Notes: a model not told the origin generated them from the letters alone. Shown: positions 36,472-44,349, counted from the first letter of the stretch. The stretch is 64,000 bases of DNA from Hyphomonas jannaschiana VP2 (GCF_000685215.1 NZ_ARYJ01000003.1:186001-250000), one strand, 5' to 3'. Numbers and translations are program-made.

Positions 36472-38049
36472 CTAGCGGCCCGCTCCATTTCGGGCGGCAA
36501 TTAATGACCTAGCAATCCCCCTTGCTTCGTCCCCTAGCTGCCCTCCAAAGCGCTCTAGGATTTGTTCGTATGTCAGGTTTTCGTCCACAGAATCGCTAAT
36601 CATTTTGTAGAAGCCGGAATTCGTGACTTCGAGTCCAAATATCGCGTGCGTCAGCGTGCCTACGTTTTCGCCAAATGTTTCTGCCGCGGGGCGCTCAATT
36701 TGCTTCTCAGTCCCGTTGCGCCAAAGTCGCCAAACACATGTCTTTGGGACCTCTTGTAAAATCACAGGGGAGTGCGTTGCGATGATGGCCACCCCATTTC
36801 TATTTATTAGTAAGTCTGACAAAGATCGGATGAATGCTGAAAGGAGCGGTGGGTGTAAGTGTGCTTCTGGTTCATCCAGCAGGACGAGTGAACGTTCCTC
36901 TATGGTTTCGACAAGCCGCGTTATCGTCAGCACAACAATCTTGTGACCTGAACTTAGCTTTGAATAGAGTTGTCGAGCACTTTTACGCACGAGCTCAAAC
37001 GCTTGACGACGTTCAAACTGAGTTCGTAGTTCGCCGAATTCCTCAATTAACTGCCAGATTTCTGCCTGTTTAAATATTGGGTCCGATTCCAAAAGTTCCA
37101 AAGCACGTCGCCATCTTTCCTGCTTGGAGATTTGGGTTAGGATAAGCTGTACTGACTGCCCAAAATCGGCGGCCAGGTCATCTGGTGACTTCGGCGGCTT
37201 CGCTTTGCCATCTTCGTTTTTACTGGTGTGTTTCAATCCTATATATTGATACCTAACGGCAGACAGCTTGTTTTCTCTGACAGGCAGCGGTTCGAATGGG
37301 TCAAACGCACTGAACGTCACAGAAATGATGTTGGAGAAGTTTTTTGAATCCTCGAAATCGTGATCATTTTCGTTCCAACTGAAGTCGCCAAAATTGCCAT
37401 CTTCAGGACGAACCAGTGCTTTGGTCATCTGATCGACAGTGTATGTCTTTCCGACGTTATTTCGGCCGATTAGTACGTGCACGTTTGTCGGTGGGTATGC
37501 GCCTGGTATGACTTCAAATTCAAATGTTGGGGGAACATTCCCTCTGCCCCAAGGGGGAGGTGTATATGAAAAAGAATAGTCGGTAAGCCGTGCGCCTCCC
37601 TGAGCCATCCGTCGATATTGTCCCCTTACAGATTGATCAGAAACGGACCGAAGCAGAGAGACACCAGTAACATTTTCTTCAAGAGCACGTTCGAATAGAT
37701 TTAGGTCTCTGGCCACATCTTTCATGGCCACAAGATAGGTATCTCTGAAATCATCACCCAGCTCATTGAGCGCTTGATAATAGCTGTCGTCCTGACCGAG
37801 CGAGAAATACTGTTCGTCTAGCTGCTCAAATTGAGCTGGGATGTTGGCGCGTCTTTGATCTGGCTCCATATCGAATTGGCCTATCTTGACCTCGCCTATC
37901 CGGTGCTTTTCACCCTCAGCATCAAAATAGAACACCACGTACATGGTGTTGTATTTGAACCAATCGTCCCATGCGTCTGTAAGAAGAACCACTAAGTCCT
38001 TCGCATCGCGTGGAAGCGGTCCCTGATTTGGAATCACTTGAAACTTCAT
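36472..38049 (-). CDS. ptuA: AAA/ABC-type ATPase, Septu PtuA-like
   Basis: ATPase of 525 residues of the RecF/SMC-like group. Walker A is GRNNVGKT (195-202), the ABC signature LSSGHK is at 365-370, Walker B is LVLLDEPEAHLH (388-399) and the H-loop is IIATHSP (422-428). About 165 residues precede the ATPase core. Together with the HNH gene 2 bases downstream this is the Septu type of phage-defence system. No reverse transcriptase is nearby, so it is not a retron-linked variant. OLD-family or Gabija-like nucleases are an alternative, but no TOPRIM or helicase gene is present. Confidence 0.82.
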   Translation of the reverse strand: MKFQVIPNQGPLPRDAKDLVVLLTDAWDDWFKYNTMYVVFYFDAEGEKHRIGEVKIGQFDMEPDQRRANIPAQFEQLDEQYFSLGQDDSYYQALNELGDDFRDTYLVAMKDVARDLNLFERALEENVTGVSLLRSVSDQSVRGQYRRMAQGGARLTDYSFSYTPPPWGRGNVPPTFEFEVIPGAYPPTNVHVLIGRNNVGKTYTVDQMTKALVRPEDGNFGDFSWNENDHDFEDSKNFSNIISVTFSAFDPFEPLPVRENKLSAVRYQYIGLKHTSKNEDGKAKPPKSPDDLAADFGQSVQLILTQISKQERWRRALELLESDPIFKQAEIWQLIEEFGELRTQFERRQAFELVRKSARQLYSKLSSGHKIVVLTITRLVETIEERSLVLLDEPEAHLHPPLLSAFIRSLSDLLINRNGVAIIATHSPVILQEVPKTCVWRLWRNGTEKQIERPAAETFGENVGTLTHAIFGLEVTNSGFYKMISDSVDENLTYEQILERFGGQLGDEARGIARSLIAARNGAGR

Positions 38050-38242
38050 AGCGCAAAAAGTGTATCAACTTATCATTGTATTCCCAAGCAAGAAGACGCT
38101 AAGCGGAATGCTGACATCAAGGGTCGCTTGAGGCGCTCGCTATCAAATGTTCCGCAGCCTCAAAACTAAAGGCAAATTGATCGTCGAAATTAGTGCGAAA
38201 CAACTCGACCTCTTAACCTTGCAGGTAAAATAGAGCCCGGCT

Positions 38243-39259
38243 CTAAGCGATAATGGCCGCATCGACATCAACACGGTTGACCCGGTATTCGTCGACGCTT
38301 TCGATAGTGCCGGAACTGGGCTCGAATAGCGCTATGTTCACACCATCGCTGACCGAACTTGAGTAAAGAACGCCAGCGTAACCGCACCGTTTAATGTACT
38401 CGCAAAGATACTGGCTTGGTATGTAATCTATAGCAGCAGCGTTCGGTAGGACGGGAGTTGTTAGCTCAGCCCCTAACCTTTCCAGAAATTCTATATCTCC
38501 TCGCATGAGTCCAATTTCACCTTCTCCCTCTAGGAGAAATGGTGAAATTAAAGCTCTGGGATTTCTAAGATCGATAATAGGCAGGTCATCCTCGACCCGA
38601 TATTTTGCTACACATACGTGCTCCCCAGGATGCGGTCTTACTTCAGCAATCGCTGTAAACGGCGTTGACCCCAAATAGAGGTAAGGAATGCCGGCAGGAT
38701 TGGCTCTTCCATGCGCAGCGAGTTCTCTTGGAGGGGCCCCCATTTCGGACGCTTTGTAGGCTTTTCCGTTTGTCTCAATCCGTGCACGGTACCATTCTCT
38801 TGGCCATTCATCGCGTGTTATCAGAAGGCTAGAGAAAAGCTCTTCAAGTCTATCAAGTTCAAAGTCTGTTTGCGGAAAAAATCGATTTACATGCCTTAGT
38901 TCTTCGCGAAGTGCTTCCCAGCCATCCAGATTGCGCGTTTCACACAGCTCAGATGGCACCACCAACTCGCGAACGCGTTCGCCATCATCCAGAATCTCGA
39001 CGAGAAGACTATTCGCCAATGCACGATCAAGATTGAATAAATTCCAATCTTCGATCAACCAATCGACCAAGACCCGACCGCTCTCGTCACGCTTATAGAT
39101 GCCGCATAGGACCTCGAAATAGTCGCCTAACTTCTTAGCTTCGACCAAAGGCTTATTCTGAGCATTGCATAGAGGGCAGGTTCCTGTTTGCTCCGATATT
39201 TGCGGGATAATTTCTCTTTCAAGCCCTCTGTCTCTGAAGCAATTTGGGCAGCAGAGCAT
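38243..39259 (-). CDS. RES-domain protein with zinc ribbon and HEPN-like N-terminal region
   Basis: Protein of 338 residues. An N-terminal zinc ribbon uses C4, C7, C28 and C31. A helical middle (about 40-160) resembles the HEPN-type region often found before RES domains. The RES domain follows, with WYRARI, GRANPAGIPYLYLGST, AIAEVRPHPGE and YSSSVSDGVNIALF carrying the Arg, Glu and Ser that name the family. RES toxins break down NAD+ in Xre-RES toxin-antitoxin pairs. Here the start overlaps the stop of the sce7725-like gene (TAATG), and no Xre gene is adjacent, so the partner must be different. Confidence 0.82.
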   Translation of the reverse strand: MLCCPNCFRDRGLEREIIPQISEQTGTCPLCNAQNKPLVEAKKLGDYFEVLCGIYKRDESGRVLVDWLIEDWNLFNLDRALANSLLVEILDDGERVRELVVPSELCETRNLDGWEALREELRHVNRFFPQTDFELDRLEELFSSLLITRDEWPREWYRARIETNGKAYKASEMGAPPRELAAHGRANPAGIPYLYLGSTPFTAIAEVRPHPGEHVCVAKYRVEDDLPIIDLRNPRALISPFLLEGEGEIGLMRGDIEFLERLGAELTTPVLPNAAAIDYIPSQYLCEYIKRCGYAGVLYSSSVSDGVNIALFEPSSGTIESVDEYRVNRVDVDAAIIA

Positions 39260-40209
39260 TAGTCGTCTTCCTCGAAGTACTCAGCCAACGTCTCGATGTG
39301 GTGCTTCATGGATAGTTTCTTCACATATCCAAGACCAGGATAATGACCCCGCCTGTGTAAATCTCTAAATTCTTCAATCGCACTGGTTTCAATGTACTTT
39401 GAATTTGGACCATTGAGCAGAGAAATGAGCTTTTCGAGCGCTTCCGCAAATTTACCCGCTGGGTCTTTTGGCGTATCCTGCCTATCCGACTTAAAATGCC
39501 TGATGTGCATTTCTTCGTCTTTATCGTAGTCAATGTAAGTCAGATGGATCGCAACGGTATACGCTGGTCCTCCACTTTCTCGATAGTCATCTCCGACAAT
39601 GAGATAATCCCCGAAGCCAGTCATATTCTCTAGTTCGTAGGTGGCATGAAGGTCCGAGAAGAACTCTGGCGCGTCAGGATGATCCCGATTTCGCCTTTGT
39701 TGAAATCCATCTCTAACAAGAATCTTATTTTCATGATCCGCGAAATGCCGTTGGTAGAGTTTTCCGCAAAAATCTTCCAGAAAAACGCTTGTTTTAACCT
39801 GATCAAAATCTGCTGTTTCGTCTGCTAATGCTCGTCCATCTGCAAACCCGGCATGGATGAATGCGAGGTCCTTTTCTTCAAAGTCCTCACAAAGACTGAT
39901 CACGTCCGCAACGGTCATCTCCTCTGTTAGAAGCAGTCCGTATATGAGATTCTCGCGGTCATCGAACTCTTCTTGTAGCAATTCGACGATACTCGCGCCG
40001 TCATGGCTGTGATCGCCAATTTGCGGGTTGACGATGACAATCGCTTGTCCTCCGGCGTCACAAATTTCTTGGAGAGCTTTTTTTAGGCCACTCATCTGTT
40101 CACGGACAGGCTCAATGATTGGGGTGAACCCGGCCTCCGCTAGCAATTCCGCAGTTTCTCGAATTGTGATCAGCTCATACTGCTTTCCGCGAAAATACGG
40201 ATGGTACAT
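39259..40209 (-). CDS. sce7725 family protein
   Basis: Protein of 316 residues starting MYHPYFRGKQYELI, the typical start of the sce7725/beta-protein family; the alternative TTG start at 40221 is not needed because GGGGGTAAAG precedes the ATG at 40209. The fold is expected to be an alpha/beta barrel-like protein, with IIEPVREQM, IVIVNPQIGDHSHDG and GFGDYLIVGDDYRESGGPAYTVA in short blocks. Function is not established. It lies between the sce7726-like gene (2 bases upstream) and the RES gene (1-base overlap), so the three are made as one unit. Confidence 0.8.
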   Translation of the reverse strand: MYHPYFRGKQYELITIRETAELLAEAGFTPIIEPVREQMSGLKKALQEICDAGGQAIVIVNPQIGDHSHDGASIVELLQEEFDDRENLIYGLLLTEEMTVADVISLCEDFEEKDLAFIHAGFADGRALADETADFDQVKTSVFLEDFCGKLYQRHFADHENKILVRDGFQQRRNRDHPDAPEFFSDLHATYELENMTGFGDYLIVGDDYRESGGPAYTVAIHLTYIDYDKDEEMHIRHFKSDRQDTPKDPAGKFAEALEKLISLLNGPNSKYIETSAIEEFRDLHRRGHYPGLGYVKKLSMKHHIETLAEYFEEDD

Positions 40210-40211
40210 CT

Positions 40212-41102
40212 TTACCCCCAACCCAATGCATCAACTGCTGGTGCCTGCAATGCTGCAACTAGGCGACCATGATCTTTCTGCCGCAGCCTGGATGTAAGCG
40301 AAATAGAATAAAGACTCGGCGGAATATCATCCAGAAGGGACTGAAGAGGCTGCAAATTGCGCGTGCGCTTCAGTGTACGCACCATCTCTCGGTGCGCGTA
40401 TTCCGAAGGTAATTGCACGAACAGCTCACGTAAGGCTGTGTAGCGCATTGTGTTGGGAACGTCGGGGGCGTCGATTCCAGCGCTGCTTAGTATCTGCTGC
40501 GCTTCCGTCAGATTAATCGAGTCGAATATTGCACCAGAACTTGTCCTTTGCGGCAAGTCTCGCGCTTCCCGCAAAGTGGAAATGCGGTGCCTGGGGCAAA
40601 GCAACATTATGCCAACATCTTCGGGAGTCTTTGACAAAGCCTCTTCGGCATGGTTCTCGCCAACAATAACATTTACTGACGCAAACACTGTTCGATATGC
40701 ATCAACTTGATCACTCAATCGGCTTAACGTGTCTCGCTCCGATTTGATTTCGTAAACAGTGCCGGTTCCGTTAAGAATCACGACATCCGCCTTGCAAGAA
40801 CCAACTCGAAACTCCGTTACCATCGAAGCTGTATTCAATGAGTGCGTGCCCAGAAGCACCTTGTGAGTAATGGCTGACTTATAGACATATTCATGTCGAT
40901 TGCTTTTCAATCGCAGGTGCTGAAAAGCGCGCTCAAACAGATCACCTACACGTTCACAGGCAAGTGCATCGACTGGCAGACCAGATTCTCTGATAAGGCG
41001 AGCCAGAAGCGGTGATCTGCCACTCTTCGACAGCTCTTTAAAGACGCTGGCAGAAAAGAAACGTGCAACAGCAGAGGTCTCGATGTGCTCCTTAGTTTTC
41101 AT
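40212..41102 (-). CDS. sce7726 family protein with nuclease-like core
   Basis: Protein of 296 residues that matches the sce7726 family in layout. The centre shows a PD-(D/E)xK-like arrangement: E97 in VTEFRVGSCKADVVIL, D106 in the same block and E118-x-K120 in VYEIKSERDTL, followed by a helix with DQVDAYRTVF. The C-terminal part (about 200-296) is helical. It is the first gene of the sce7726-sce7725-RES unit. Whether it cleaves nucleic acid or only binds it is unknown. Confidence 0.8.
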   Translation of the reverse strand: MKTKEHIETSAVARFFSASVFKELSKSGRSPLLARLIRESGLPVDALACERVGDLFERAFQHLRLKSNRHEYVYKSAITHKVLLGTHSLNTASMVTEFRVGSCKADVVILNGTGTVYEIKSERDTLSRLSDQVDAYRTVFASVNVIVGENHAEEALSKTPEDVGIMLLCPRHRISTLREARDLPQRTSSGAIFDSINLTEAQQILSSAGIDAPDVPNTMRYTALRELFVQLPSEYAHREMVRTLKRTRNLQPLQSLLDDIPPSLYSISLTSRLRQKDHGRLVAALQAPAVDALGWG

Positions 41103-41548
41103 ACCAATTCAATTCGGGCCAACATCATTGATGCGGCCCCTCCTTTAGCCTGATTCTATGCCACAGACGCTATGATTGAAAGAACAATTTAAGAACTTGA
41201 TAACGACTATCACATGTCTCCGCACTATTTGACCTTATGACTTTTAGCCTTGGAGAGCCTACAGTCACATCCGGGATTTTGGCGTTGTAGGCAACCCGAT
41301 TATAGCGCGCCCACCGGGCCGGGCTGTCGTGACCAGGCCCGCAAGCGGTCCCGGCCATCCGGCTTCCATCCCTCGCGCAAGACTTAGGGCTTCGCCCTCG
41401 GCGCACTTCGAGAAGAATAGACGGTCTCCCGAGGCTCAGGCTGCGCCTTGCGCCCGCCGTCGATTCTTCCCTCCGTTTGCACACCCACTGTTCGCCACGA
41501 GGCAGGGTTTCAGAAGCGAAACCCATACCCATTGGAGGGACAGAGAAG
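41103..41548. other. Structured leading region upstream of ardA (candidate oriT / single-strand promoter)
   Basis: A 446-base region without a convincing gene. A long dyad pairs 41412-41424 (GAAGAATAGACGG) with 41457-41469 at 12 of 13 positions around a 32-base GC-rich loop. AGGGCTTCGCCCT and nearby complementary GC-rich stretches lie just before it, and GGGCCGGGCTG...CAGGCCCGC lies near 41320. GGAGGG for ardA is at 41533-41538. Antirestriction genes often lie in the first-transferred region and are driven by promoters that fold in single-stranded DNA; this layout fits, but oriT cannot be proven by reading. Confidence 0.5.
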
Positions 41549-42058
41549 ATGACGGACGAGATCAGAATTTATGTGGCCTGCTTGGCCGCCTACAATAACG
41601 GCATATTGCACGGTGCTTGGATCGACGCACAGCAAGGCGTTGAGGCCATCAATGCGGACATTCAAAAGATGCTTAGAGCCTCCCCAATAGAGGGGGCGGA
41701 AGAATACGCCGTGCATGACTACGAAGGCTTCGAAGGCCTGAGCCTGTCTGAATACGAAGGTATTCAGCAGATCGTGGATAAGGCCGAGTTTATCGCCGAG
41801 CATGGCACGCTCGGTGCGGAGTTGGCGAACTATTTCGGCGATCTGGAGAGCGCACAAACGGCGCTTGAGGATCACTATGCCGGAGAGTTCCACTCGGTCT
41901 CGGAGTTTGCCGAACAGATTACGGAAGAAACGACAGAGATTCCCGAAAGCCTGCGGTTCTATATCGACTACGAACGCATGGCCCGGGACTTGGAAATCAA
42001 CGACATCATAGCGATCAAGTTGGGCTTCGACTGTGTCCATATCTTCTGGAGTCACTGA
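41549..42058 (+). CDS. ardA: Antirestriction protein ArdA
   Basis: Acidic DNA-mimic protein of 169 residues that blocks type I restriction enzymes in a new host. The start RIYVACLAAYNNGILHGAW and the block HDYEGFEGLSLSEYEGI are diagnostic for ArdA, and the acid-rich composition fits. The ATG at 41549 follows GGAGGGACAGAGAAG; an upstream in-frame start at 41477 would lie in the structured leader. It is followed at once by another small gene on the same strand. Confidence 0.93.
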   Translation: MTDEIRIYVACLAAYNNGILHGAWIDAQQGVEAINADIQKMLRASPIEGAEEYAVHDYEGFEGLSLSEYEGIQQIVDKAEFIAEHGTLGAELANYFGDLESAQTALEDHYAGEFHSVSEFAEQITEETTEIPESLRFYIDYERMARDLEINDIIAIKLGFDCVHIFWSH

Positions 42059-42060
42059 TC

Positions 42061-42483
42061 ATGGCCCGGAACTACAATCGCAATGGCTATTCGCCGGGGC
42101 ATCCTTGGTTTTACGTGCTGGGCGGTCCCGTTTTGCCGCCAAGCGTCATCTTGGCCGAAGTTGTGAGCTGCAATTATCGCGGATACATGGAGCGCGATAT
42201 TTCGCGGATCGATGCGCTGGCAGAGCCCAAGCGCTCTGAGGAGCTTCGCAAACTCCGTGGAAAGGTGCTGGTCGATTATAGGCGCGACCTTTCCGGATAC
42301 CGGAAAGCGGCGCGTGATCTAAACGCCTTTCGCAGAGAACATCCTGAAGCCGTGGACGAGCCCTTTCATGACTCCGTACACACTGCGCTGAGCCTCAAAC
42401 ACAATCATCTGTTCAACGACTTTGCTCACCTGATCGTTCTGGATGAATTACTCTCCGTTCAACCCGACCTGTTCGGAGTCTGA
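42061..42483 (+). CDS. Hypothetical protein downstream of ardA
   Basis: Protein of 140 residues starting 2 bases after the ardA stop, so it is co-translated. It begins MARNYNRNGYSPGHPWFYVLGG and has a helical, basic middle (about 55-95). No membrane segment. The family is not recognised. The tight link to ardA suggests a role early after entry into a new cell, which is inferred. Confidence 0.7.
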   Translation: MARNYNRNGYSPGHPWFYVLGGPVLPPSVILAEVVSCNYRGYMERDISRIDALAEPKRSEELRKLRGKVLVDYRRDLSGYRKAARDLNAFRREHPEAVDEPFHDSVHTALSLKHNHLFNDFAHLIVLDELLSVQPDLFGV

Positions 42484-42510
42484 GCGCGGGGAATTCCTCA
42501 GACTCTATTG

Positions 42511-43818
42511 TTACCGTTCCGGACCACGGGGCCGATCTCGCCCTGGCTCTTTGCCCCGCTCTTCTCGCCGCCGTTGTTTGAAGGCTTCGCGCCGATCTTC
42601 TCGTGACGGCTCAGTGGTTTCCCGATACCGGAGCGCATCCTGGCGGAGTTCCTGCTGCCGTTCAGCAATGTGTTCCTGCCGATGCCGTGCGCGTTGCTCT
42701 AGCAATCGCCTTTGCTCAAGCTGGCGGAACACCAGAGTGTCGCGTTCGGCGCGGTCGCGTTTGAAGCATTCATAGGCGCGGCGTTCGTTTTCTTCACGAA
42801 TGCGGGCATGCTCGCCGCGCAGTTTGTCCCATAGGCCGCGCAGTCCGGCAGAAAAGCGCGCTTGGCGCTCGCGGGCTTCTATTGCCTCACGCTGAGCGAT
42901 CCGTTCGAAGGCTGCCGCCCGTTCGGCGCGCTGGCGCTCGATGAGGATTTGTTTCTGGCGCTGATGTTCTGCTTTGGCCTGTGCAGCACGTGCATCGAGT
43001 TCCTGCTGGAACTGGCTGAGCTTGCCCTGCATTTCGCGCGCAGTATCCCGTTTCGCCTGTTCGAGGCTGGGAAGCTCTTGAGCATCGCCAACTCTATCGC
43101 GTATTTGTTTGGGCTTGATGCCGGCCCATCGGGACAGCGAGTAAACCTCGCCCCGATAATCCGTCACTACGAAGCCGCGCCGATCACCGCGCGCCAGCTT
43201 GAAGCCGCGCTCCTGCAAAGCATGTCCGAGCGATGCAGCGGAATCGGATATGGCCCACGCATCCTGAATGGCGGCCTTGATGTCCTTCGGATCGCGTTCC
43301 ACACGCTTGGCTTGCTGCCATTCTTCCAGCGTAAAACTTCTCGGGTCGCGCTCGCGCGAGTTCACCAATCCGCGCGGCATTTGCCAACCATGTTCGAGGT
43401 AGAGGTCGCGGGAGAGTTCCTGCATCTTGCGCTTGGAGAATGAGAGCTGCACCGCTTTTAGGTTTTCCGCATCAATGCGGGACCATACCGCATGTGCATG
43501 GCGACGACCTTCTTTTTCGTGGAAGACAATAGCGCGCGGTTGTCCTGTCAGGCCCAGCCGCTCCTCAGCTTGCTCAATGGCGGCTTCGAACATTTCCACC
43601 GTGACCTCTTTCTGTGGTGGCGGGTTGAAGCTCATGGAGAAGAGAAACTGCTTGCAGCGCGTCCCCCGGCTGAGGGCGTAGGCTTCCTGGAACGCTTCAT
43701 CAAGGTCATCGCTCGCGAAACCCCGCACCTCGTGGACATGCACATGGTCGTTCTCATCTTTGAGGAGATGGCGGGCGAGATCACGCGCCCCGCCGCGCTG
43801 GTTGCCAACGAGGATCAC
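42511..43818 (-). CDS. Relaxase/mobilization nuclease (MobA/VirD2-like)
   Basis: DNA-nicking transfer enzyme of 435 residues. The relaxase domain (about 1-200) starts MILVGNQRGGARDLA and carries the metal-binding histidine motif HEKEGRRHAHAVW (H100, H108, H110). The remaining C-terminal part is a long charged coiled-coil helix rich in Arg, Glu and Gln (about 260-420), probably binding DNA or partner proteins. Its start overlaps the mobC stop by 4 bases. In the integrated element these two genes lack an obvious promoter immediately upstream; see the finding at the right end. Confidence 0.9.
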   Translation of the reverse strand: MILVGNQRGGARDLARHLLKDENDHVHVHEVRGFASDDLDEAFQEAYALSRGTRCKQFLFSMSFNPPPQKEVTVEMFEAAIEQAEERLGLTGQPRAIVFHEKEGRRHAHAVWSRIDAENLKAVQLSFSKRKMQELSRDLYLEHGWQMPRGLVNSRERDPRSFTLEEWQQAKRVERDPKDIKAAIQDAWAISDSAASLGHALQERGFKLARGDRRGFVVTDYRGEVYSLSRWAGIKPKQIRDRVGDAQELPSLEQAKRDTAREMQGKLSQFQQELDARAAQAKAEHQRQKQILIERQRAERAAAFERIAQREAIEARERQARFSAGLRGLWDKLRGEHARIREENERRAYECFKRDRAERDTLVFRQLEQRRLLEQRARHRQEHIAERQQELRQDALRYRETTEPSREDRREAFKQRRREERGKEPGRDRPRGPER

Positions 43819-44219
43819 GGCTTGAGCCCCATCTGCCTGATGAGCATGAGGCGCATACGCTTGATGTCTGCGCAGGCGTCATGGAGTTCCTGTTGCAATT
43901 CCGGTGTGACGGGCAGTGCGCCTTGATGGGCCAGCTTGGCAATCTGGTTGAGATTGGAAGCCAGCCGCGATTGACCGAGCCCAGCCAGCGCCTGCGCCCA
44001 TGCCTTATCGCTTTCGCTCGGGCTGCGGGCCGAAGACTTGCGCGGCGTGGCATCATCGCCCAGCAGCTTGTGGCGAATGTAGGAGCCCAGAGGCTTAGAG
44101 CCCGCCTTACGCTTGAGAGACGCACGCTCAGCTTCCGTTAGCCGGATCGAAAACGGTCTGGCCTGTTCGCCAGGATTACGGGGCGCATTGAAGCTTTGTT
44201 TGAGGGAAGGGGCACTCAT
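43815..44219 (-). CDS. MobC-like relaxosome protein
   Basis: Accessory transfer protein of 134 residues. The N-terminal part has a ribbon-helix-helix-like core (RPFSIRLTEAERASLKRKAG), and the C-terminal region LASNLNQIAKLAHQGALP is the MobC-family signature. Such proteins bind oriT and help the relaxase nick. It overlaps the relaxase gene by 4 bases. Its start codon overlaps, as ATGA, the stop codon of an open frame coming from the element's right end, which is the displaced 3' part of the recombinase gene. Confidence 0.88.
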   Translation of the reverse strand: MSAPSLKQSFNAPRNPGEQARPFSIRLTEAERASLKRKAGSKPLGSYIRHKLLGDDATPRKSSARSPSESDKAWAQALAGLGQSRLASNLNQIAKLAHQGALPVTPELQQELHDACADIKRMRLMLIRQMGLKP

Positions 44220-44349
44220 AGCTCCGGCCCTCCCAATTCATCCCCAATGGATTCGGGGCGGTTTTGCTCCAGATGTTGAAGCTGATGTTCCCAATCGGCT
44301 AGGGTTTCGAACAATTCGGAGTGTGAAGGAAGTCCTCCACTCTCCGCCA
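44216..44349 (-). other. Displaced 3' end of the recombinase gene (attR side)
   Basis: Read on the minus strand from the ten-base repeat, the recombinase frame continues as MAE then 41 further codons to a TGA at 44218-44216. The predicted tail is soluble and helical (LFETLADWEHQLQHLEQ, then PESIGDELGGPEL). Its stop overlaps the mobC start as ATGA. In the chromosome this fragment has no start of its own and is cut off from the recombinase by integration; in the circular form it would be the recombinase C-terminus. Frame, length and overlap were worked out base by base. Confidence 0.8.
44340..44349. repeat. attR core (direct repeat with 22368-22377)
   Basis: Exact second copy of CTCTCCGCCA, 21,972 bases from the first and in the same orientation. 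It stands 121 bases outside the mobC start. Sequence to the right is what should have followed tRNA-Ser before integration. Confidence 0.75.

Larger units (their letters stand above)
22378..44349. mobile_element. Integrative mobilizable element in tRNA-Ser(CGA)
   Basis: A segment of about 21,970 bases bounded by the ten-base direct repeat. It carries a large serine recombinase at the left end (22328-23902), a TraG/VirD4-like coupling protein, MobC and a relaxase at the right end, ArdA, a small resolvase and a defence cargo. No VirB or Tra channel genes are present, so it should need a helper conjugation system. The cargo zone at about 29.5-41.1 kb is visibly AT-richer than the transfer genes and the host. 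Joining the two ends in silico makes one continuous minus-strand transfer operon through the recombinase into mobC. Confidence 0.85.

Noticed and set aside
36472-38049. Retron or Gabija system
   Set aside because: No reverse transcriptase or structured retron RNA candidate is adjacent, and there is neither a TOPRIM domain nor a UvrD-like helicase; the ATPase-HNH pair fits Septu better.
38243-39259. RES gene as a classic Xre-RES toxin-antitoxin pair with the XRE gene at 30646
   Set aside because: The XRE gene is about 7 kb away on the other strand, and its C-terminal part does not show the antitoxin toxin-binding pattern I would expect; the adjacent, overlapping partners are sce7725 and sce7726 family genes.
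22378-44349. Complete integrative conjugative element or prophage
   Set aside because: No VirB/Tra channel genes, no phage structural or lysis genes; only relaxase, MobC and coupling protein are present.
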